NCBI GenBank assembly: GCA_027065515.1
Contig: JAMOOM010000121.1
Coordinates: 1-39,444, forward strand
Direction: 5' to 3'
DNA length: 39,444 bases
From: Campylobacterales bacterium
GTDB taxonomy: Bacteria; Campylobacterota; Campylobacteria; Campylobacterales; Hydrogenimonadaceae
Shown: positions 23,165 through 30,782 of the stretch, piece after piece
Layout of the letters: each line of letters opens with the position of its first letter
Position numbering within the stretch: position 1 is the stretch's first letter
Notes under the pieces: generated by a model
Told to the model about the DNA's origin: nothing
Database searches by the model: none
What the model saw: only the letters and a program-made list of their open reading frames with translations
Made by a program: the position numbers and the translations under genes

Positions 23165-24270
23165 TGCGCTACTCCAAACGTGAGCGATAATGTCGGTCTG
23201 ATTACTTGATGCGGCTCGATGATGACCGACGACAACGGCGATGTGATAACAACATCTTTTACTTGTTCGGTTTCAAGCAACCCGTACAGTTTCGCCATCG
23301 TCAGGCTTCGGCTAAAGATCATTGTGTTTTTCGCTATTGCCTCTTCAATTATTGCGCGTACTTCAAGCGCATAGGTCAGGTCATATAGCACGATGTGGGC
23401 TTCGATCGAAATGTCTACGATGTCAGCTGAATAAATCGATACCTTATCTGTTAACGGTCGAATCTCATCTTTATTGAGTGCCATGTCCACGCGGTCGATC
23501 ATTACTGCATCGGCTTCGCCAGTATTTGAGAGCAGGTAAACTTTCACAACGCCAGGAACATCGCTGATGACCTGCACATCTCCCACCCGTGAATCAGCAG
23601 TTTTCGCGTAATACTCATACATCAGCGCTGATCCTGCGGTAGATTTGCGCTCACGGCTTAACCAGATGCGGTCTCTGAAACGTTCATCATCTTCTGTGTT
23701 TGCCCCACCATGGAAAGCCTCATCTTGGGTCGCCGTAACAACATAAGGAAGCGGCGTTAAAATCACCTCTGTTTTTACGTCGCTTGATTCCACAAACTGC
23801 TGAAGCTCCACCGTCCCAGTCACGGTTGTAATTCCGGCGGGGATGGTTACGTCATCGAGCAGTAATGCTGTCGAACCTTTGCCATCCCCAAGCCGAAGGC
23901 CATCTGGAAGCGTGACATCATAGTTGAGCGGCATTGATAATGTGAACGTAAAAAGAGCGTAAGGCTTTGCTCCTTCTAGACGTGTCACGCCATAGCGTGT
24001 CGCGCCGATATGGTCCAGATCGCCACCTTTTGCATAGGCCAGCAGCTGTGATTTGACGGCCTGATTGATGCGGGTTCTCAACAACATCTCCTCATAGGCG
24101 TCGGTCTCGATCATCGTCATCAAGTCGTCGCTTTCGCTTGGAATGTACTCAATACCCTTTGCTTCCATTAGCTCTATTACACGATCAAGCTTTCTTTGCT
24201 TGATCGCTTCAAAATCAAAAACCTCGATTACTTCGGGGGCCGGGAGATCAGACAGTTGCATTTTCCACAT
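23161..24270 (-). CDS. Baseplate assembly protein J
   Basis: The 369-aa protein belongs to the baseplate J family: an N-terminal YEEMLLRTRINQAVKSQLL helix, TRYGVTRLEG, a beta-rich centre with PDGLRLGDGKG, and a conserved ERFRDRIWLSRERKSTAGS-type segment (residues about 195-214). It builds the wedge of the baseplate. Start choice between ATG 24270 and ATG 24261 is open. Confidence 0.92.
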   Translation of the reverse strand: MWKMQLSDLPAPEVIEVFDFEAIKQRKLDRVIELMEAKGIEYIPSESDDLMTMIETDAYEEMLLRTRINQAVKSQLLAYAKGGDLDHIGATRYGVTRLEGAKPYALFTFTLSMPLNYDVTLPDGLRLGDGKGSTALLLDDVTIPAGITTVTGTVELQQFVESSDVKTEVILTPLPYVVTATQDEAFHGGANTEDDERFRDRIWLSRERKSTAGSALMYEYYAKTADSRVGDVQVISDVPGVVKVYLLSNTGEADAVMIDRVDMALNKDEIRPLTDKVSIYSADIVDISIEAHIVLYDLTYALEVRAIIEEAIAKNTMIFSRSLTMAKLYGLLETEQVKDVVITSPLSSVIIEPHQVIRPTLSLTFGVAQ

Positions 24271-24559
24271 CCGTAAATCCTAAACCGATGGCCCGGTCTA
24301 TTCCATTTTCAGCGTACTCGATACGGATACTTACCGTATCGCCCGTCTGAATACGAACCCGCTTAATTATTGCGCGCGGTTCGTTTTTTTCGATGGCCTC
24401 GTATGTGTGGCGAGTGGCATCAAGCACCCATTCATCGTTCACGGTTTTGTCGATCAGCTCAAACAGACGGCTTCCGTAGTCTGGCATCATTACGCGACTG
24501 CCAAGAGGTGTGACAAGGATTCGGCGGATCGATTCAGCTGTATCTATCTGGTAAATCAT
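24248..24559 (-). CDS. Baseplate protein W (gp25-like)
   Basis: The 103-aa protein matches the gpW/gp25 family: ESIRRILVTPLGSRVMMPDY (short form of the conserved segment) and RLFELIDKTVNDEW. It is a lysozyme-like baseplate wedge component shared by P2, T4 and type VI secretion. It overlaps J by 23 bp and V by 4 bp. Confidence 0.93.
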   Translation of the reverse strand: MIYQIDTAESIRRILVTPLGSRVMMPDYGSRLFELIDKTVNDEWVLDATRHTYEAIEKNEPRAIIKRVRIQTGDTVSIRIEYAENGIDRAIGLGFTDVENATV

Positions 24560-25113
24560 GCCCGTTCCGCTCCGTCTGTTGTACTGAAGTTAGTCAGGTC
24601 TCCCCGCGCATCCATGATGCCTCCGCCCACCGACAAGTCGCCCGTGATATCCGTGACAGCTGCGTCGATGGTTACAGTGTCGGCGGCGATTGTTGCGTTG
24701 GTGCATGTGATATAAACAGGGCCGGCGGCGACAACACTCACGCTGCCAGATGCATCGACTTTAATCGTTTTTGCGATAGTATCGATCGCTATGCGCGTGC
24801 CATCTTCCCATTCGATGATCTCAGTTGTGTCGTCTGCACCAGACGGCTCTTTTTGCCCGTGGTTGAAAATCCCGCGAACGACGATCCCGCTGTCCGCTTC
24901 TCCGAACGGACTGACGACAAGTGCCTGTTCGCCTGGTCTAATCGGAATCCAGTGACGGCGAAAGCTACTGGAAAAGCTCATGACCGGCAAAAAGTCGGTT
25001 ACCCGCTCGCCGACCTTGACGCGCGCCAGCGCCTTGCCATTGGCGCTTTTTGTCTCTGCGATCGTCCCGAAGCGCGCAAGGTTCGATATGCGTCGCAGAA
25101 TCTCCGGTATCAT
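24556..25113 (-). CDS. Baseplate spike protein V
   Basis: The 185-aa protein (ATG at 25113, joined to the preceding stop as TAATG) resembles P2 gpV: an N-terminal OB-fold (residues about 10-95; FGTIAETKSANGKALARVKV, RPGEQALVVSPFGEADSG) followed by a repetitive, threonine-, alanine- and valine-rich beta-helix. It forms the needle at the tail tip that pierces the outer membrane. The C-terminus lacks the His-x-His metal site of P2 gpV, so the tip probably differs. Confidence 0.9.
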   Translation of the reverse strand: MIPEILRRISNLARFGTIAETKSANGKALARVKVGERVTDFLPVMSFSSSFRRHWIPIRPGEQALVVSPFGEADSGIVVRGIFNHGQKEPSGADDTTEIIEWEDGTRIAIDTIAKTIKVDASGSVSVVAAGPVYITCTNATIAADTVTIDAAVTDITGDLSVGGGIMDARGDLTNFSTTDGAERA

Positions 25114-25547
25114 TACATCCCCCACGCTTCCGTGTAATATTTCACCGAAAGATCGATGCGCGCAGCGCCGACGATACTCTCGTTCTGCTCTATCTGCATC
25201 TCTGTACCGGTCACTGATCGGTAATCACCAAGATACTCGCTCTCCTCTTCTGGTTTACCGATAACCCGCAGGACGTCCATCACTTTGCTTCGAAGCGATT
25301 CTGCTGTCATCCTCTCGTCGGCCGCGTAGATTTCGATCTCGATCTTCAGTGAATGATCGCTGCTACCGGAGGGATAGTCATGTGTGATGTCGTCATCGGT
25401 ATCTTTGAGAATGAGTGCAGGTAGATCGTGTTTGCCAAGAGGTGTGACAAGCCACTCGAACAGGTTCGGCTCCCATGTGTAGCCGTTTGCGACCGTGATT
25501 GTTTTTAGTCTGGTTTTGAGGTTGTCGATGATGGCTTGTCGTTTCAT
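25113..25547 (-). CDS. Tail completion/connector protein
   Basis: The 144-aa protein has the pattern of tail-terminator or minor tail U-like proteins: an N-terminal helix (RQAIIDNLKTRLKTI), a beta-rich core with DLPALILKDTDD, SLKIEIEIYAADER and AARIDLSVKYYTEAWGM. It lies between head-tail connector genes and the baseplate. Family assignment is by context and shape, not a clear motif. Confidence 0.68.
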   Translation of the reverse strand: MKRQAIIDNLKTRLKTITVANGYTWEPNLFEWLVTPLGKHDLPALILKDTDDDITHDYPSGSSDHSLKIEIEIYAADERMTAESLRSKVMDVLRVIGKPEEESEYLGDYRSVTGTEMQIEQNESIVGAARIDLSVKYYTEAWGM

Positions 25548-25551
25548 AAGA

Positions 25552-25603
25552 GTATTCTCCCGAAATTGCGAAAAAAAGTAAGGGAGTGAAAAACGGTGCT
25601 AAA
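25552..25603. repeat. 52-bp identical repeat, copy 1 (left edge of head module)
   Basis: This 52-bp stretch is identical to 30553-30604. It includes the stop codon of the FII-like gene and the region just before the next gene, and has CTCCC mirrored by GGGAG on either side of a run of seven As. Between the two copies lie only head and connector genes. Confidence 0.9.
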
Positions 25604-25907
25604 ATCTCGGCCGATCATCTTTCGAGATATAGATTTTGACCATCCCAGAGTGGTCGTCTTCGATTTTGATGACCGTATAGGGGGTGCCATCGATGGATAT
25701 CGCCGGATTCTCCCCGGCCACATCGCTGCGCTTCGCTATCAGATAGTCGACACCATCTATAGCGTTTCCTTCCAGTACCGCTTCGTTGTCACGGGAAAAG
25801 ATGGCCGGGATTTCCGAATTGTCGATCACCACGTTTCGGGCGAACTCTTCCGTATCGAGGAAGACATCTTGGATATCTTCCTCGATATCCTGCGTGAAGC
25901 TATTCAC
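25599..25907 (-). CDS. Head-tail connector FII-like protein
   Basis: The 102-aa protein is beta-rich with an N-terminal helix (DIEEDIQDVFLDTEEF) and an ending DGTPYTVIKIEDDHSGMVK-type strand, resembling lambda FII or related head-tail joining proteins. It follows FI-like and capsid genes, the lambda order. Its stop codon lies in the 52-bp repeat. Confidence 0.75.
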   Translation of the reverse strand: MNSFTQDIEEDIQDVFLDTEEFARNVVIDNSEIPAIFSRDNEAVLEGNAIDGVDYLIAKRSDVAGENPAISIDGTPYTVIKIEDDHSGMVKIYISKDDRPRF

Positions 25908-26169
25908 CCTCTTTATAGCCCTCGATCAGCTCGGTGAGTTCATCTTTTTTCTCGTTGCCAGCAAGTTCGATACCGAGACTTTCCGCATACCCGATGAGTT
26001 CATCTTTTTTCATTTTTGAAAGATCGGTATCGTCTTCATCCTCGTCCGGCTCGGCCGCCGCGAGCTCGACGAGCCGCGCGGCCTCCTTCTCTTCCGCGTC
26101 GAAAAGATCGCCCGGGAGGTGGCGGCCGTCACCGGTGACTACCAGTTTGAGCGCCCTGAGTCTCATCAC
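25900..26169 (-). CDS. FI-like head protein with HeH/LEM-type motif
   Basis: This 89-aa protein begins RLRALKLVVTGDGRHLPGD, has an acidic low-complexity centre (EPDEDEDD) and a C-terminal helix-extension-helix motif (LSKMKKDELIGYAESLGIEL, then KKDELTELIE). The same motif occurs in other phage small proteins near capsid genes and may bind DNA or capsid. It overlaps the capsid gene by 4 bp. Confidence 0.75.
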   Translation of the reverse strand: MMRLRALKLVVTGDGRHLPGDLFDAEEKEAARLVELAAAEPDEDEDDTDLSKMKKDELIGYAESLGIELAGNEKKDELTELIEGYKEGE

Positions 26170-27188
26170 AGAACCTTCGCGCTCATGAATGCGTCAACTT
26201 CGACCGGAACGACCAGCGGAGCAGACTGCATCAGCAGGTAGCGCACGCTCGGGTCTTCTTCTTCCCAGCTTTTGGCGAAGACTTTCGTCGCGTAGAGGGC
26301 CTTGAGGTCTTTGATAGCGCCGTAGACGCGTTTCGCTTTCGCCTGTGTACTGCCGTAGATGACGGTTTCTGCATCAACCATCGCTTTTTCAGCACCGGTC
26401 TCGTCATCGATGTACCACTCGTCATAGCTGTAGATATCAGTGGCGATCTCCGGAATATAGCCCCAGTATGTCACACCTTTGGGCAATACTTCAGGATTGA
26501 TGATTCCGCGCTCCATGCGACGTAGATCGAGCGCATTCTGAACCTTTGCGTTATTGATGAACGCATCGACCGCATCGCCTCCCATTACAGCCACATTCGG
26601 AGCGATTCCCCCAGCCTTGACTCGCTCTGTGCGCCATGCGCGCATTTGTTTGATCGGATCGGAGTCCGTATCACTCCAGAGCGCCGTACCAGAGAGTACC
26701 GGAAGCTGCGAGACATCGAAACTGAAGTCGATCTCATCCTCCACGCCGTCACCCTTAACAATGATTTTTCCAGTGGTAAGCGCCTGAGCCGCCATCCACT
26801 CGATGCGGCGGTAGATATACTCTTTGCCCTCCATAAGATCATCGACGAGCTTGGCCGCCGCACGCTCCATCGCGCTGCCTGCTTCATAAAACACCGTGTT
26901 GGCGTTCTGGACGACATCGGCCGCTTCGGTGACGAATTTGTGCTTGATGTAGGCCGGCTTGTAGGTTCGCACCGTCTTTTGTGCCCCTTCAACCACTTTG
27001 CCCTTCATACGCGGTGCTACGAACGGGGCCATTTTTCGTTTTCCCTTTTTGATCTCGATATCGACGGCTTCCGCTTCGCTGACATCCTCTTTTTTAAAGA
27101 AGAGGTCCTGAAGGAAGGTTCCTGCTGCCGGAATCTGGTTGACCGACGCCGTCAGCTCACGGGTCTGGAAAAGTTCTTCGATTGTCAT
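26166..27188 (-). CDS. Major capsid protein E
   Basis: The 340-aa protein matches the lambda gpE capsid family: IEELFQTRELTASVNQIPA at the N-terminus, VDIEIKKGKRKMAPFVAPR, and the central EYIYRRIEWMAAQALTTGK helix. The Gly- and Asp-rich segments near 235-300 fit the A-domain. It follows the decoration protein by 12 bp, as in lambda. Confidence 0.92.
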   Translation of the reverse strand: MTIEELFQTRELTASVNQIPAAGTFLQDLFFKKEDVSEAEAVDIEIKKGKRKMAPFVAPRMKGKVVEGAQKTVRTYKPAYIKHKFVTEAADVVQNANTVFYEAGSAMERAAAKLVDDLMEGKEYIYRRIEWMAAQALTTGKIIVKGDGVEDEIDFSFDVSQLPVLSGTALWSDTDSDPIKQMRAWRTERVKAGGIAPNVAVMGGDAVDAFINNAKVQNALDLRRMERGIINPEVLPKGVTYWGYIPEIATDIYSYDEWYIDDETGAEKAMVDAETVIYGSTQAKAKRVYGAIKDLKALYATKVFAKSWEEEDPSVRYLLMQSAPLVVPVEVDAFMSAKVL

Positions 27189-27200
27189 ATTCTATACTCC

Positions 27201-27545
27201 TTATGCGATGGTTTTCAGGTAGATTCCGAGCATTCGGAATGCCTCTTTGGTCGATGCAGCGGTGTGTCCGTTTCCAAACGTCAGCGCCGCTTCGTTGATT
27301 TCTCCCGCCTTGATGACGCCGATGGTTGAGTCGCCCGCCGTCGCATCCGCATCGTCGAGCAGAATCGCGTAGACGTTTTCGCTTCCGTCGCTCACCTCCG
27401 TGCCGTCGTCGAGCGTCTTTGCGGAAAGTTTGAGCTTCCCGGTCTCCGTAACCTTGCCCAATGCCGCCCCGCGCGCAAGCGTCTGCCCCGCTTCGAGAAT
27501 CTCCGTGTCGGTCACGATGGGACCGGATACGATAAGTGTGCTCAT
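27201..27545 (-). CDS. Head decoration protein D
   Basis: The 114-aa protein resembles lambda gpD: an N-terminal flexible part, EILEAGQTLARGAALGKVTETG and VYAILLDDADATAGDS, a small beta/alpha fold. It binds the expanded capsid and stabilises the packed head. Gene order C, D, E is as in lambda. Confidence 0.9.
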   Translation of the reverse strand: MSTLIVSGPIVTDTEILEAGQTLARGAALGKVTETGKLKLSAKTLDDGTEVSDGSENVYAILLDDADATAGDSTIGVIKAGEINEAALTFGNGHTAASTKEAFRMLGIYLKTIA

Positions 27546-27952
27546 GCCTGTGCTCCTTTCAGTTTTTCAATCGCTTTGGCCATGATGGTTTTGGCCTCCG
27601 CCTGCGGTTTTTCACCGTCGGTATCGGATACCGACGTTCCGGCTTCCGCTACCAGCGCGGCCACCTCTTCGCCGTCAGCCGTCCACGACTGCTCCATCTT
27701 CGCCTTTTTCTCTTTTTCAGCCCGCCACATCGCAAGCTCTACCTGCTCTGCGGTGCTTTTGCCGTCAAACTTCATCTCATTTACGATTGCTTCAAATCCA
27801 GGTACTGCCACTGCCTCAATAGCTTTGATACGCTCGCGCTCCGCTGTTGCCCCGACCTCAAAAATACCCGCATAGAGTTCAGGGTGCTGCTCTTTGAGCG
27901 TCGCGGCTGTCATCATACCGCCATGCTCTGCCGTTTTTGTCTGTTGTGACAT
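27542..27952 (-). CDS. Nested scaffold protein (Nu3-like) from an internal start
   Basis: An in-frame ATG at 27952 (MSQQTKTAEHGG) follows AAAGGAG at 27967-27961 with 8-base spacing, one of the best ribosome sites in the operon. It would yield a 136-aa, helical, charged product equal to the protease C-terminus, exactly the arrangement of lambda C and Nu3. Such scaffolds guide capsid assembly and are degraded by the protease. Confidence 0.8.
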   Translation of the reverse strand: MSQQTKTAEHGGMMTAATLKEQHPELYAGIFEVGATAERERIKAIEAVAVPGFEAIVNEMKFDGKSTAEQVELAMWRAEKEKKAKMEQSWTADGEEVAALVAEAGTSVSDTDGEKPQAEAKTIMAKAIEKLKGAQA

Positions 27953-28816
27953 AGTGTTTACTCCTTTGTTTTTGGTAAGTTCTTCGATAAGAGCTTCAAA
28001 ATTTCCGACACGATCGACCATTCCAGCATCTTTCGCTTCGTCTGAAATAAGAAGATCGCCGCCTCCAAAACGCTCTATCACCGTTTCATAGCTCACCCCG
28101 CGATACTCGGCGACGGCGGCGACGAACTTTCGGCCCAGCTTGTTGGCCCACGCCTCGATCTGTGCCCGCCCCTCTTCACTCGAGATATCCGGCCGCTTCT
28201 TTGGTGAGACGACCGAAACGATCTCCACGCGCTCAAGTCCCTCTTTTTTCAGTTTTTCCGTGTCATCGATCATCGAGAAAACGACACCGATTGAACCAAC
28301 AAGAGCGGTTTCAGATGCCACGATCTCATCGGCTGCCGCCGCGATCCAGTACCCGGCACTTGCAGCAAGATCATCCACATAGGCAACGACACGCTTTTTC
28401 GATCCGCGGATATAGCTCGCGAATTCCGCGATACCGCTCGCCTCTCCGCCGGGTGAGTCGATATTCAGCACGATCGTATCGATGGACGAATCATTTTCAA
28501 GCGTCTTGAAATCTTCGGAATACGCCTGAAGGCTTCGCATAGGGCCGGAGAGGTTCATGCCGTTGCCGTAGCGCATGATGGGTCCGGTAATGTTCAGCAC
28601 GCCAACACTGCCGCGATACTCGACGAACGATGTGTCTCCGGCCTCCTTCACATTGGCCGACAACGCCTCTTTTCTCGCCTCCAGCTGCGCCTTGATGGCG
28701 GCGTTCGTGATGCCGCTTGTGACATCCTCTCTCGCGACGATATTCTGCACCGCGCGCATCCAGTCGGGATGCATCAGCCACGGCTGCGCCGCTATTCTTC
28801 CAATCATATTGATCAT
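27542..28816 (-). CDS. Capsid maturation protease (S49/ClpP-like) with scaffold C-terminus
   Basis: The 424-aa protein is a head protease of the lambda gpC kind: residues about 60-260 hold the S49 fold with DSPGGEASGIAEF and DDLAASAGYWIAAAADEIVA (the central Ser is the likely nucleophile), and IVSVVSPKKRPDIS. Residues 289-424 are a scaffold-like domain that can be made alone from an internal start. It overlaps the portal gene by 4 bp and uses AAGGAG before its ATG. Confidence 0.92.
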   Translation of the reverse strand: MINMIGRIAAQPWLMHPDWMRAVQNIVAREDVTSGITNAAIKAQLEARKEALSANVKEAGDTSFVEYRGSVGVLNITGPIMRYGNGMNLSGPMRSLQAYSEDFKTLENDSSIDTIVLNIDSPGGEASGIAEFASYIRGSKKRVVAYVDDLAASAGYWIAAAADEIVASETALVGSIGVVFSMIDDTEKLKKEGLERVEIVSVVSPKKRPDISSEEGRAQIEAWANKLGRKFVAAVAEYRGVSYETVIERFGGGDLLISDEAKDAGMVDRVGNFEALIEELTKNKGVNTMSQQTKTAEHGGMMTAATLKEQHPELYAGIFEVGATAERERIKAIEAVAVPGFEAIVNEMKFDGKSTAEQVELAMWRAEKEKKAKMEQSWTADGEEVAALVAEAGTSVSDTDGEKPQAEAKTIMAKAIEKLKGAQA

Positions 28817-30303
28817 TCCATCTCCTTGAGTCCTGATTCTTTCAAAAGTATCGTTTCACGTTTCGCTTTGCGCACGTTTTGCTCGTAGTCGCTTCCGTTG
28901 ATCTCCGCCGCTTCGCGCGCTCTGGTGCTGAACCCTTCCTTTACACGAGCCGCAGCCGCTGAAGTTTCGACCTTTTCGTTGATCTGCCCCGCCGCCGGTC
29001 CGGTCCAGACGCTGCCCAGGTAGGCTTTGCGCACGAACGGATCGTCCAGAAAGCCCGGTGCTTGAAGCCGACCGGAAAGCACAGCTTCGGTGATGACGGC
29101 TTCATAAAACGGCTGGCAGAAGCCGTCACCGATCCACCTGCGCCGCGTTTTGAATATCCGCCATGCCTCGAGAAATGCCGCTCGGGACGCCGTATAGCTG
29201 GATGTGAAATGTTTGAGCAGAATTTCATACGGTATCCCGAGTCCTGCACCGATTTGTCGGAAAATAGTTGTGACAAACGGATCATAGGCAGTATTCGGCC
29301 GTTTCGGATCTGCCGTCTCGATCGACTCATCCTTGGTAAGCGAGACGATGGCGCCGGGTCCAAGTTCGATGTTTTCATCGAAACTTTCTGCCATATCACC
29401 TTCGTCAGACTCGTTTTTCAAAAAGACGGTAAAAAGACCGCTAATGAGCGCGGCCGTCAGCTCCGCTTCGGTATACTCGGAGAGGATTTTGAGGTGATTG
29501 ATGACTGGCGCAAGGTACGGAACACCGCGCCGCTGTCCCGGCCTTGTCTGCCGATAGAGGTGAATGACGTTACGTCGGCCGCTTTTGCCGTAGGCCGGGA
29601 TCACGACCCATTCACGGTTCATGTCGTAGCCACCCGGATGCAATTTGAGCACATGGTACTCGATCGGTGCGCCGTATCTATCGACGCGGATGCCGCCCGC
29701 AAGTTCGTCCGTGTCCATCGCGTCGTCCTTGTTGCAGACGCGGTCCGCCTCGATAAGAGATAGTGTCGTGGTATAGGGCCAGTGTTTTCGCCTGATGGCC
29801 GGCATCGTCGCGAAAAGGTCCCCGGAAAGTAGGGCTGAGATCAAAGCCGTAGTCTGAAGTTCATAGAAGTTTTTCGAGCGTGCGGCATCACAGTTGACGC
29901 TTTCAGCCACGAAACGAAACTCGCGCTCGGCCGCCGCTTCCCACTCCGCCGCCGCATCGTCGGAAAGGCCAAGATAGTCGCGATCGATCTGCGCCTGCAC
30001 TCTCAGACCGCTGCCGACGATGCTCGCCGCGTTCGTATCGATCACACCGGCAACAAGAGGGTCGTTGCGGTAGAGGTCCCGGCTTCTCGTGCGAAGCGTT
30101 TTGAGATTCGGCAGGTCGTCCTTGTCTGCACTTCCCCCGCTGGCGTGCCAGTTTTTCAAAGAGCGGTGCGATCCGGATGCCCCGACATAGCTGCCAAGCG
30201 CACCCATACTTGCCCTGGCACGCATCCTCTGAAGACCCTTGACCGGCGCGAAATAGGATACGACCTTGTCAACGATCGTAGGTTTGAAATTGACGTTATT
30301 CAA
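28813..30303 (-). CDS. Portal protein (lambda gpB-like)
   Basis: The 496-aa protein matches the lambda-type portal family: an N-terminal charged part with LKNWHASGGSADKD, RTRSRDLYRNDPLVAGVIDT, and a stretch with SSYTASRAAFLEAWRIFKTR near residues 363-382. It forms the dodecameric ring for DNA passage. It lies directly after gpW, in lambda order. Confidence 0.94.
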   Translation of the reverse strand: MNNVNFKPTIVDKVVSYFAPVKGLQRMRARASMGALGSYVGASGSHRSLKNWHASGGSADKDDLPNLKTLRTRSRDLYRNDPLVAGVIDTNAASIVGSGLRVQAQIDRDYLGLSDDAAAEWEAAAEREFRFVAESVNCDAARSKNFYELQTTALISALLSGDLFATMPAIRRKHWPYTTTLSLIEADRVCNKDDAMDTDELAGGIRVDRYGAPIEYHVLKLHPGGYDMNREWVVIPAYGKSGRRNVIHLYRQTRPGQRRGVPYLAPVINHLKILSEYTEAELTAALISGLFTVFLKNESDEGDMAESFDENIELGPGAIVSLTKDESIETADPKRPNTAYDPFVTTIFRQIGAGLGIPYEILLKHFTSSYTASRAAFLEAWRIFKTRRRWIGDGFCQPFYEAVITEAVLSGRLQAPGFLDDPFVRKAYLGSVWTGPAAGQINEKVETSAAAARVKEGFSTRAREAAEINGSDYEQNVRKAKRETILLKESGLKEME

Positions 30304-30535
30304 ATCGGCTCACCCCGTAACGGATTCTCAGACCCCCGCGCCCGTCGGCTTTCGCCTGAAGACGGTCGACTTCCCGTTTCCAATATTTGATATCTTCGTT
30401 GACCTGTTCGAGTTCGGCACGGCGTGATCTGCTCTTGTCGCCGCCCACGGTATACTCCTGTGAACGCAGAATGCGGCTTCTGGCATCTAGTGCCTCTTTG
30501 AGATAGGTCTTCGCTTCGTCGAGTGTCCAGGTCAA
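30296..30535 (-). CDS. Head-tail joining protein W (lambda-type)
   Basis: The 79-aa protein is a helical hairpin (LDEAKTYLKEALDARSRI, then LEQVNEDIKYWKREVDRLQAK), as in lambda gpW and its relatives. It overlaps portal by 8 bp. W plugs the portal after packaging. Confidence 0.82.
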   Translation of the reverse strand: MTWTLDEAKTYLKEALDARSRILRSQEYTVGGDKSRSRRAELEQVNEDIKYWKREVDRLQAKADGRGGLRIRYGVSRFE

Positions 30536-30552
30536 AGAATACTCCTTTTAGC

Positions 30553-30604
30553 GTATTCTCCCGAAATTGCGAAAAAAAGTAAGGGAGTGAAAAACGGTGC
30601 TAAA
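30553..30604. repeat. 52-bp identical repeat, copy 2 (right edge of head module)
   Basis: Exact second copy of 25552-25603. It lies between the small RHH-like gene (including its stop codon at 30600) and gpW. The two copies are about 5 kb apart in direct orientation. Confidence 0.9.
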
Positions 30605-30782
30605 TCTTTCCTTTGAACGAAAGCAGCTCTTCGAGTTTCTTTCTGAACGTGTCACTCTCATGAAGCAATGCCTCGAGAGTCTCCCCGATCCGCTTTCCCC
30701 TCTCATTCGCCAAAATCTCCAAAACGACCACAGTATCGATCTTCACACTCCCCCGAAGCTGTACTGTCGGCTGTTTTCTCAT
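30600..30782 (-). CDS. 60-aa ribbon-helix-helix-like protein (paralogue of 34593 gene)
   Basis: The short protein (TVQLRGSVKIDTVVVLEILANERGK is split here as TVQLRGSVKIDTVVVLE and ILANERGKRIGETLEALL) fits a beta strand followed by two helices. The gene at 34593-34799 has the same pattern (V-x-V..VK..T...E..A..RG...G...E..L...FR). Both are likely DNA-binding dimers. This copy lies between terminase and gpW genes and overlaps the terminase by 4 bp; the stop lies in the 52-bp repeat. Confidence 0.6.
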   Translation of the reverse strand: MRKQPTVQLRGSVKIDTVVVLEILANERGKRIGETLEALLHESDTFRKKLEELLSFKGKI

